DNA of 64,000 nucleotides, from contig NC_051451.1 of the NCBI RefSeq assembly GCF_001649575.2, positions 17,689,606 to 17,753,605 on the forward strand, in the 5' to 3' direction. This stretch comes from Kryptolebias marmoratus (taxonomy: Eukaryota > Chordata > Actinopteri > Cyprinodontiformes > Rivulidae). Of the stretch, positions 50,137 to 59,548 are shown one piece after another; within the stretch, counting starts at the first letter, position 1, and each line of letters begins with the position of its first letter. Under the pieces are notes generated by a model. That model made no database searches. It was not told where the DNA came from and saw only the letters and a list, made by a program, of their open reading frames with translations. The position numbers and the translations under genes are program-made.

Positions 50137-50150
50137 GTTACCGTGGTAAC
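50137..50150. promoter_or_regulatory. RFX-type X-box in ank3 promoter B
   Basis: GTTACCGTGGTAAC has perfect inverted half-sites (GTTACC/GGTAAC) around a two-base centre and fits the degenerate RFX consensus (GTTRCC-NN-GGYAAC). It lies 526 bases upstream of the exon B start codon, so unlike the intronic sites it is promoter-proximal. Confidence 0.5.
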
Positions 50151-50230
50151 CACTCCCCTCTCTCCTCCACCTCCTTTCTCAATCCCTCCCTCTTTCTGTC
50201 TCCTCCCTCCCTTCCACCTCTGTGGCGGCG

Positions 50231-50392
50231 ATGCTCGTGTCTCTTTTCTCTCCATCCGGCTTGTCCTCACCTCTCCTGGACACGCTCCTCTCACACCACC
50301 AGCGGATGACACACGAGGAGAAGGAGGAGGAGGAGGAAGAGGAGATGAGGAGAAGATGCTGCCTCTCCTCTCCCATCGCTCCACCACTTTGA
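50231..50392 (+). other. 53-codon upstream ORF in the leader of ank3 exon B
   Basis: The ATG at 50231 opens a frame that begins MLVSLFSPSG, passes through the GAG triplets as a run of glutamates and stops at the TGA at 50390-50392. It ends 283 bases before the ank3 ATG. No ATG occurs between the two. It matters only if transcription starts upstream of 50231, which I cannot tell. Confidence 0.3.
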
Positions 50393-50675
50393 CATAAAAA
50401 AAAAGAAAGAAAGCAGAGCAGAGCAACAACCACAAGAGAGGACACACAGGATATACATACATAGTTTTATTAAAGAAAAAAAAACCCTACTCTTCCCCAT
50501 TCTCCTTTTCAAGGAGGGCATTTTTTTTCCCTTTCCCCCCCTTTCCTTTTCTGCCCCGATTTTTTCCTCTGAGATCCCGGTTTTGTCACTAGCAGCCCCT
50601 GAACTTCTCTGGGATTTCAGGTGAGGCGCGCGTGTGTAGTGTGGGGTGCTTTTCCATTGTTTTCTGCCACCTATC

Positions 50676-50798
50676 ATGGCGCACGCGGCCTCCCAATTGA
50701 AGAAGAATCGGGGGGAAGTGGATGTGAATGCATTAGAGGACGAGAAGGAGAAGCGGAGGAAGAGCAGGAGAGTAGCGTCCCGGGAACAAAAGAGAAAG
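50676..50798 (+). CDS. ank3: ankyrin-G alternative first coding exon B (MAHAASQLKKN... N-terminus), partial gene
   Basis: This exon encodes 41 residues ending REQKRK, then a GTAACA donor in phase 0. The first twelve residues, MAHAASQLKKNR, are identical to the start of the long human ankyrin-G isoforms as I recall them. There a similar acidic-to-basic tail (38 residues in all) precedes the shared exon 2 that opens the ankyrin-repeat domain. In mammals this N-terminus belongs to the neuronal forms of the axon initial segment. The ATG has A at -3 and G at +4, a strong context, and no other in-frame ATG precedes it in the leader. Residues 27-36 (RRKSRRVASR) form a basic patch with an RRKS site that fits the PKA consensus. 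The tail differs from mammals in sequence and is three residues longer. The paralogue (ank3a or ank3b) is undetermined. Confidence 0.93.
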
Positions 50799-50861
50799 GT
50801 AACAGACGAGGGCTGGCTGGTGGTTTCATCTGTTCAGCTCCACTGGTGTCACTGGAGCGTG

Positions 50862-50864
<3 letters not shown>

Positions 50865-50897
<33 letters not shown>

Positions 50898-50907
50898 TGT
50901 GTGTGTG
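50865..50907 (+). repeat. (GT)n microsatellite just inside the exon B intron
   Basis: About twenty GT units with one CT interruption begin 67 bases after the exon B splice donor. In the transcript this is a UG repeat, the known binding preference of TDP-43 and CELF-type proteins. Confidence 0.95.
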
Positions 50908-53900
50908 CTCAACAAGCAATATCAAAGAGGCTTGAAGGTCTTACATACATACATTTGTTCATGTATACGTATGTTCATATTTGCAAATAAACTGAATCCG
51001 GGGCTTGTGTTATTTGCTTATGCTTGTTTTCTTGTTCATTTCAAATAGGTTCTAACCCTGCATGCTAACCCTGCATCATCCAGTACATATGCACTGGATG
51101 ATGGTTTTGGTTTAAAGTTATAGGTCATTTCACCTCTTTGTATTGGACGATCACAGGAATCTGTCCCCATATGTGATGCACACTCAGGCTTTTGTTTTCC
51201 TGCCGCCAACTGTTAATAATTAGAAAAACTACACCTCAAAGAGCATGCGATTTGTTAAAAAGATCGTTTTATACCATAAAAAAGTCATTTTTCAAAAGGT
51301 TAGGCTACACTTGCCTGTTTTCTAAATGAGAACACATGATGTAAATAACTTTTGTTGTGCAATTTTCACTTGATTGTGATTTTGGAATAGGGTTTTAGTG
51401 AATTTTTTTGTAGGTTGTTGTATGTGTGTGTGTGCACAGACAGCCATGTATAATGCATACTCAACTGATTTATTGATGACAAAGCTTTTTCATATGATGG
51501 AAGAGAAACTGAAAAGCACGTGGATCTCTGTCCTCTTCCGTCTCTCTTACTTGTCAGCTCTTTGTTCTGGACAAAGCGGAGAGCAAAATGAGCATGTATG
51601 CTTTTTCTACCTCCTTCTGCAGGAACGTGTCGTTTACTCACTTTTTTGTCAGTAAAATAAATGTGTCACTGTACTGTATGAGTGTTTTTGAAAGCATTTA
51701 GGGCTTTTTGCATATTGATGCTTGGAGATTTGACCGTGAGAGATCAATTCAATAACAGTTTGTGCCCATGGGTGCCGGGTTTTGAATTATGCTGCTGGCA
51801 ATGTTATTTGACCTTCCCATGTACAAGAAGTGAGCCAAATCTTTTTGAAACTAAAGAAAAGAGGTTCTTACAGTTGAGTAAGTTTATGGACGCCTATAGG
51901 TTGCAGGAAATGTTTAAAACATATGAGCAGACTTTCCTATGTTTTTTTATCTTGGGTGAATATTTGTATTAGAGCTTCTGACTTAGGGTCAAGTTTCATA
52001 GAAGAGAACAGGAGAAAGGGAGGAGATGTGAGGAGATGTTTGTATTGATTGGATGTGCCCAGCAGCACCATCCTGAGGATGATCAGCTTTTTCCTCTGGT
52101 CTGTCCCGTATCGGCCCTTACACTGATTTACACTTGACTTTTCTATCACTTTTTAGCTTCTTTCTCTTGTCTGCCCTGTCTCTTTTGTTGTTGCATCTTG
52201 CATCTGGTGTTTTACCATCCCTCTATCCACTCAAGCAATTCCCTTTGTGACTTTTTCATCATTAGTGATGTTGTTTGGCTCATGCTGCTGCTTTCGAGTG
52301 ATACACTGTGACAGAGCAAAGTCGAACACTAAAGTTAATTTGTTTTTCATTTGTTTTTTCTTTGTCTGCAAAAAAAAACTTTTGGCCATCTCTAAGGGTC
52401 AGGTACACACACACACACGCTGAGCTGAAGCTCTCAAACACTAAGTTCTTCCATCTTTTTATTTATGTGATGTGGATACCCTTGCTTATACACTCATTAC
52501 CCCTGTTGATTGCCTTCCAACTCTCACTTTGTCCTGGAGAACTGAGTGACTAAGCATTGTGAGAGTCAGAGACAAACATTACAAGGAAGAGAAACGGTCT
52601 GATGCACTGGAAAGACATGACAGTTACAGGTTTAAGAAGGAATCCCAGATACAAATTTTTAAAAATGACCAAAAAAAGAGAGTAAAAACAAAGGAGAATA
52701 TGCATGGTTAACATGGTTGCCATGGTACAAATTGTGCAACAAACTTGTGCAACAATCTGCTTTGAGTCACTTTTTTCACAGCCTCTACAAATACTATATT
52801 TAGATGGGAGAGAAGGTACAAAACTTTCTATAGAGAACACTTGTAAAAGCAGAGTTGCATTAGTCAGCGAGCAGAGCAGGATCATTACTGTATGTGTCAT
52901 AAAGTGCAGCTACGTAAATATTCTAGTGGAGTTAATTTAGGTTGTGCACCTAAAATGCACTTCGGCAATGTGACTTGTCAAGGTCTATCATTGCCCTAAT
53001 TACACCAGGACATTAATCAGTGTAAAGGTTTTTCTGCTGTTGTCCAGAAGTCTGGAGTTTTTCCCTTAAATTTAAAGTAAATTCAAGCTCTTTTCCATCA
53101 TCTTATGTAAGACTTGATCTGAGAGCAATAATGTTATTATTAATGTTTTATTATGATTTGGGCACAGCATTTATTATTACCTCCACTATAAAAAGGCCTG
53201 TTCTCATAAGTTAAAATGAAAGATTTAGGTCCTGGGCTGAAAGCATTTGTGAAGACAGCATATTTGTTTTTGTCTGAATCCAGTTTTTAACTTCGAGTTA
53301 CCTCAGAAGTTGTGTTAATGGTCATGTCAATGGTTATGGGTTTAATGCAATTAAACAAATCAAAACCTGTTTTATCATATCTTATTGCTGCAGCACATTA
53401 TGTCACCTTGTGTTTGAAATGCTTGTTTTGCGTATTTCAGATCTCTCTCTCTCTCTCTCCCAGCAGTCTCAGTTAGCTCTGATTGGTCAGATGATTGGTA
53501 ATAAATGGTGGAGTGCAGGCAGCTGTTGGTTCTATCTTTGTGGTATTTCAAACTCGCCACAAGGCATTCATCATGCAAATGTGTTACATGATGATGTTAT
53601 TAAGTAAAGAAAGAAAATTCTGGACTTGAAATATTCTCCAACACTGCCGAGTTCTGTCCTCCGTTCATCTGGTATGGACCTCAGGTTTTGTAACTTTATT
53701 GTTGTTGATTTGTGTCATCGTGCAAAGATTATTTTACCAAATAAAATTTTCACTTTCATTACATGCGTTCCTTTGAGGTAATGTTGTTTTCATTTAGTGT
53801 AAGGACTGTCTCACACTAAAGCATAAACTCCTTGAACACCCAAGTAAATTGCAGAAGATATGTAAAACACAGAATGATTTTTGATAGAAACAGCTCAGCC

Positions 53901-55317
53901 TAAGGTTGAATGATTTTTATCAAACATTTTCTTAGAAAGTCCAGGACATCTGTGGAAAACAGTGGGCCTGGGTGGTGTCTGTCTTTTATGTGTGCATAAA
54001 GTATGCACATAGGTTGTATCATCAAGAAGGCAAGTAAAGATGAAATGCTGTTCCACCATTAGACCCCTGGTTACAGCTAAATGAGAAACTGAGAATGATA
54101 GAGAGAGCTCTGCTTTGTGGGTTCAGCCATGAGAAATGTTTCTTCGCACAAATGCTGATATTAATGTTCACGTTTTGTCTCTGAGATTGAGTCATCAATT
54201 TTGTAGCTGCAGTGGTCATCTTAACGGGACCCCCCCCCCCCAACCCCCCCATCATGCCACATAAATTCTTCAAGCTGTTTTTCTTCTAATGACATTATCT
54301 GGAGCTAGGATCCTCCAGTGGATTCCCTGAGAGAGAGCTAAGCAAAGCGTAGGTTTCCTTCAGAGGTGTCCCAGTTTTACATGATTTTTTCAGCACAAAG
54401 ATTGAGCTTCAGTACAATACCTGTTAGTCCTGTCGTGAGCTTTATGCAGCAGGAGGCTGCTTTGTTCACATTTTTTCTTTCTTTTTTTTTGCAGTATAAT
54501 GGTTCATTTTCAAACAAATCTTTTAGGATGGTTTAACAGAATTCTGTATTGTTCCTCTCATGACATTGATAGATCAACTTCTGGTCTTTCTCATCCCTGG
54601 TGAATATCATCAGTCATCACCATCATCGCTCTTACTTTAGTGGTTCAAAGCATTGGTAAATCTAAAGCAAGGGGAATGAACGGTAGAAGTATGGTAGCAA
54701 TACTGAAATTGGATTATACTGCAGCTCTGTGCTGTATTTAGATATGGCCCATGAAAAAAGGGGCAAGGCAGGAGTCTTTCTTGGCCTCAGAAGAAAAAAA
54801 AAACAATTTTCAGATTTCAAGGAGGCAGAGAGAAACACATAATCTTACTGTTTATTCTAATCAATTTCCCTCCTATTTATTTTCTTTTTGTTTCAATTCA
54901 TCCTCTTTAATCTCCTTTACCTCTGTGGCTGAAAAAAGGCAGATTTCATGTCCGTCTTATTACCTCTTACCTGCCCTGCTCTGTTCCTCCCGTCAGCCCA
55001 TGAAAGATGGAGGTTAATGAATTTGGTGCACAGCATGCTTCAGTTAATTGTATTGGCACTGGGAACTCCTCTTGTTCAATTACAGTGTTTTCAAGATCAA
55101 GATGGCACCAGCTGATGACCACAGTGTGGCTTTATGGAGACTGCCAAGCTTCTGTTTTTGCGAATAATAATGACTGCTACAGCTTTTGTTTTTTGTTTTT
55201 TAATTTACTTGATGCAAATAAAACTGGTGCAGACCTGTGTCTGTCTCTGTGGATGCCTGTACATTACCCTCACTTCATGCAGTTCAGACTTGTGCTTTGT
55301 TAACTAAGATCATTTTA
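50908..55317. other. ank3 intron after exon B, first part
   Basis: I looked for the exon 2 sequence (SDANASYLRAARAG-like) and did not find it. The stretch is AT-rich with an X-box half-site at 52716-52729, a short CT run near 53440 and a 12-base C-run at about 54230. No exon is recognised. Confidence 0.6.
52716..52729. promoter_or_regulatory. partial X-box in ank3 intron
   Basis: GTTGCCATGGTACA has a perfect left half and core (GTTGCCATGG) but a weak right half. It lies 1.9 kb downstream of exon B. It is the weakest of the listed sites. Confidence 0.25.
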
Positions 55318-55690
55318 AGAAAAGGCAGAGTTATAGCTGTTTTGGTCAATCCTTGAAAATAATGTTAAGCATAATGTCATGCAATACCGCAAAATTTTGT
55401 GAGATGTACTAGCACTCGGAGTATTTTAGTTTAACATTTGTCTTTACTTGACTTAGTTATTGCCATGTATGTGTTTGCTAAAGTCAATTAGTTGTGGCAG
55501 CCATCTTGATGTGGAGTGTCTCTAAAAGTTGTTCGCTTGTAGATGTACATCCAATGATTACTTTTTGAGAGTTTGATTGAAATCCATCCAGCTGTTCATG
55601 AGATGTTTTGCTAACAGACAGGCAAATGCAAAGACACAGGCAAAAACAATATTGCGCACTTTTGGCATTCAATAATGAACACCTAATCAC
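55318..55690 (-). repeat. dispersed repeat family R1, copy E (single unit, minus orientation)
   Basis: On the minus strand this reads AGGCAAAAAC-type start region, GTTAGCAAAACATCTCATGAAC, GTAGATGTACATC, AAGATGGCTGCCACAAC and a diverged remainder ending at the TTGACCAAAACAGC end shared with copy D. It is one unit only. It preserves the start block better than copies B and D. Confidence 0.8.
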
Positions 55691-57001
55691 TGTGTTTAAA
55701 GCAACATAAAACTATATGTTTCTCAGACGTAAAACAAAATAATACTTTTGAAATCCTAGCAGTGTAGCTGTTATGTTTTCCAGCTTTAAACTACAATTTG
55801 ATCAGTTCATATCTCCCTGGCTAGAAACGTAAAGTACCCTCTTGTGTTCAAGAGAGCGTCTCGTCTCCTCTGTACGCTGCTGATGTTCCACATTAGCTTC
55901 AGTCTCTGAAGGGAAACGAGAACATGTAATAAGGATTGTTCTAATTATTGATCCACCACTTTAAGGGTCCTTACTGGGAGCAGACGCTTGTGGAGGTGGG
56001 GGGTGGGGGGAGTATGAGGTGTTATGGAAGCAGTGATGGAATTTCTCATGGAAACTTTGTAACTGAAAACCAGTGTGTGTGCGTGTGTGTGTGTGTGTGT
56101 GTGAAGATTTGTTCGTCACATTACTGAGGAGAAATCCGTGAAGTCTGTAGTTGTGCCTCCTGGTCTCCCAGCAGTATTTTTTCCCAGTTTGTGAGCTCAG
56201 GATTTACTGAACAAAAATGAATCAAATCTGACATCCTTTCGGAAGTCACATGAGCTCTGGACTGTATCTGTCTCCACCGAGGAGCCACTGAGGGAAAAGT
56301 GCTGAGAAGGAAGGATGGATGTGAAAATATAGAGGAGGAGATTAGGACGAACAGATGATGTCATTCTGTATTTTTGAGTGAAAAAGAGGAGAGAGTTAGA
56401 GATAAGAGGAAATGAAGAGAATTCAAGGGAGAGAGAGCATGATCATAAGCCTACATGTCATTTGAAGGTGAGCGATGTGCTTTTTACTGCTTTTTCAAGC
56501 CTCAAGCTCTGACCCTCCTCTTGCTCCTGCCGTCTTTTGCAGATATCTAATAATACACATCTAACATATTAATAATAAGCTTGATACAAAAGAGAAATAA
56601 TCTCAATCCACAATAAAAGGTTCTTGTTAGTAATCTTTTAAAAAAAACTGAAATTACAAACACAGTAGTGTAAGTTGTGTAAGTAGAGTGCAGATTATAT
56701 ACATGTGTTTTTGGTTTTGTTTATGATTTTCCTGCACAGGCATTTCCTAAGCGTGTAGAATAAAACTTAAACTTAACACTGACTCTTCATCCTTTGTTCT
56801 GTTTTAAAAATGACCGACTCACCTCTGATGCTCAAGGGTAAGTCAGACAATAAGTTCAGTGTTCAAAGTGAAATTATTCGCAAACAATGGAGCTTTCCTA
56901 TTCATACAAAGCTGAATGACCATGGACAGAGCTGAGACTTGAACAGGAAAGATGAGGCGATTTGGGAGCAGCAACTCGACAAAGAAAGGATAGAAGGATG
57001 G
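55691..57001. other. ank3 intron between repeat copy E and the LTR-like element
   Basis: Holds a G-rich run (about 55995-56013, GGTGGGGGGTGGGGGG) with G-quadruplex potential, a GT microsatellite at 56073-56102 and otherwise unique AT-rich DNA. No exon is recognised. Confidence 0.5.
56073..56102. repeat. (GT)n microsatellite
   Basis: About fourteen GT units with one GC interruption, following a G-rich stretch in the ank3 intron. Confidence 0.9.
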
Positions 57002-57493
57002 TGTCATAGACTGGGGTGAAGGAGGCGAACCCTGAGCGCAGACTCATGTTGATAAAAAAAAACTAATTTATTTAGAAATAAAAGGCAAACCCAAAACAAA
57101 GGCTGACGTGGCAGCAAAACCTAAACTAAATGCAAAAACATTTACTAACTAAACAAAACCTGAACAGACCTGAGACTAAAGACGAACCACTGGGAGACAA
57201 GAAGGCACGAGCAAACAGAACATCAGGGAGACAAGAGTATGACAATGAACCAGCAGAGAGGTAGAGAATGTGACCGGGTATTAAAGGCAGAGGGTGATTA
57301 GTGGAAGTGGGCACAGGTGAGATGATTATGGAGCTAGAGGCAGGTGTAAATGGGTGAGAAAAAGGAAGAGAGAGAGAGTGTGACTGAGGAGAAGTGAATG
57401 GTGGCTGAGGCACAGGGAAGAGACAAATAACAAACAATAAACTCTAACTGAAACATGAAGACAAAACATAATTCAAAAACTCAGATCCTAACA
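57002..57493 (-). mobile_element. solo LTR-like element with 5-bp target duplication
   Basis: The 492-base element begins TGTCATAG and ends CCTAACA, the TG...CA ends of an LTR, and is flanked on both sides by GATGG (56997-57001 and 57494-57498). That 5-bp duplication marks a real insertion. On the minus strand it runs TGTTAGGATCTG..., with a CT-rich middle and an AATAAA polyadenylation signal about 60 bases from its end, the order expected of an LTR. No internal viral-type genes are present. The intact duplication suggests a fairly recent event. The superfamily is unassigned. Confidence 0.65.
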
Positions 57494-58167
57494 GATGGAG
57501 GAAGTGGCTAAGTGGGCAGCAGGTGTGGAGGTGGTGCTGTGAGATGAGAAGAGACAGGGTGGCATGCTAAAAATCAAACAGAAAAAAGAGACAGGAGTGG
57601 ATAACTGGCTCTGCAGCTGTTATTTTAAAAGGGCAGCAAAAGAAGATTCACAACTTAGAGACATGCACCTAATTTTAGAATTTGATTTTAACTTTTTTTT
57701 AGGTCTGAGTAACTATGGAAACATAAAAACAATGCATAGGAAAATATTAGTGTTTCCAGACTCTAATCAACTATTGCAAAAAAAACTTTAATGTCTACTT
57801 CTTGTCCATCTACCACTAGCATCGTTGACTTTTAGAATTCGAATTAGGAAATGTAGATAATTCTTTGTTGTGAGACACTCTATACTATTTTTTAAAATAC
57901 ATTTTAAAAAGAAAAGATAAATAAATAAAGCAAAAACATTAAGATTTCAGCAGACAGGATTGTCTAGGCTCATGTATAACATATTTAATAAAAAAAAATT
58001 GCAATATGGGCAATAGGCATTTGTAAGGTCCTGATGAAACAAAACTTATACACTATATTTCCTCAATGTTTCCCAATTTTTTTCGTTTTTATTTCTTCTC
58101 AGTTGAGAAGCTTTCTCAGTTCAAACTGAACTTTTGCAGAACTATGAGCTTTAAAGCTGAAAGAAAG
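57494..58167. other. ank3 intron between the two LTR-like elements
   Basis: AT-rich sequence with no exon recognised. The 75-codon frame at 57564-57791 has no domain. Confidence 0.5.
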
Positions 58168-58517
58168 TGTCATGTTCTTAGTTATTCTGTTTTCCTGGTG
58201 TTCAGCCTGGTGTTTGTTAGTTTCTGTTTTCCTGCTCATAGTTCCCCTCAGCTACTCTGGCAATCACTTTTCAGCCATTTGCAATCAATTTACCTGCTCC
58301 CACTTGGCAACCATGCCTCCAGTAAGTAAAAGCTCCTCATTTTCACTCATGCGCTGTCAGATCCTCATACATAACACTCCTGGTCAGTCCTGGATTTTGT
58401 CACCTGCCACCCTTGGGTTTTGTTTTTTATTTAATAAAGTCACTTTAGACAATACCTGCCTGCCTGTCTACCTGCTGCCGCTCTGCACTCCTGGGTCCCC
58501 AACCATTAAACATTACA
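58168..58517 (+). mobile_element. second LTR-like repeat
   Basis: It begins TGTCATGTTCTTAG and ends near ACATTACA, with AATAAAG followed by CCTGCCTGCCTGTC in its last quarter, a layout I recall from a very common teleost repeat. I see no clear target duplication around these ends, so the right boundary is uncertain and could extend to about 58538. It is in the sense orientation relative to ank3, so the AATAAA could in principle act on the ank3 transcript. Confidence 0.5.
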
Positions 58518-59051
58518 GAGCGACCTTAATGACTCTCAGAAAAGAGGGAAGAGAGAGTGATTTGCATGTGTGTTCAGCTTGCAGAAACAAAGCCACTTAC
58601 TACAGTGTTAAAGGTTGGAACTCTGTTATTTTTAGTTTAAACTAAAAAAATCTCCTTGAATGAAATGTAAAATGTCTTCAAAAAACAAGCAAAGAAGTCC
58701 AGTTGCATTTTCTTTTCTTTTTTTAAACTCTTAAAACAGCAGTGTTTAAGGAAAAGTAGATAGAGTTTTATCCTCCTAAAACTCATATAAAGGCAATAAA
58801 AAAATGTTTTTAAATTACACAATTCACTGAGGAAACAACCTTTCCCATATCCAATAATTTTACATAAGGATTAAGATAATAAAACTGCACTAATGTACAA
58901 ACAGTAAATTATGGACAGAAATGTACTGAAAGAGTATGAGAGACAGATGATGCCCCCACTCCTATATCATCACACCCATTAGCCCCCTTTCTGTGAATTA
59001 GGGCAAATGTTTTTCATCAGGGTCCTAAAAGAGCAAAATGGGGTGTCACGA

Positions 59052-59149
59052 GTGTGTGTGTGTGTGTGTGTGCGTGTGAATGAATGTTTGGCAGGTGCGC
59101 CTTGTACACTCACAGATAAAGCTGATCCAGTTGAAATAATGCAGTCTTG

Positions 59150-59201
<52 letters not shown>

Positions 59202-59488
59202 CCCTTTGTTGACCCCTGGGACTCACGCCCGTTCGGCTTGATAATTACTTTCATTTGTTCGCCCTCACTCCCAGCGCTGCCACGTCTTCCATTCTCTGCT
59301 TAACCACCTGCCACTCCAGCATGATGTGCACTGATAACCAGAATCACGTGGCCATCAATTTTGTCACCTTCTTTGGTTTTATGGGTTTGAATTTGTGTAA
59401 CGAGCTGCGCTTATCAAGTCAATACATGCTGCCATATCTGCTTGACACCACTGCAAAGTGCTGCATGTGTGACACAATAAAAATAAAT

Positions 59489-59545
<57 letters not shown>
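59052..59545. repeat. microsatellite cluster: (GT)n, (CT)n(CA)n, (AAAG)n(AG)n
   Basis: Three simple-sequence tracts lie within 500 bases: GT at 59052-59078, CT then CA at 59151-59201, and AAAG merging into AG at 59486-59545. The last two create serine-leucine or arginine-glutamate open frames that are artefacts. Confidence 0.9.

Positions 59546-59548
<3 letters not shown>

Larger units (their letters stand above)
50040..50675 (+). promoter_or_regulatory. ank3 downstream promoter and 5' leader (promoter B)
   Basis: Leading into the exon B start codon are an X-box-like site (50137-50150), a long C/T-rich stretch (50151-50285) and GAG triplets (about 50315-50350). Mixed A- and C-rich runs follow, then a small CpG cluster (GGCGCGCG at about 50625). 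A TTTAAAAG at 50120-50127 could act as a weak TATA-like element, but its distance to a start site is unknown. A near-perfect splice donor, CAG|GTGAGG, occurs at 50618-50626. Boundaries are inferred from composition and the start codon. Confidence 0.5.

Noticed and set aside
50016..50462. 148-codon open frame antisense to promoter B
   Set aside because: It arises from C/T-rich and GAG-triplet DNA and has no family resemblance.
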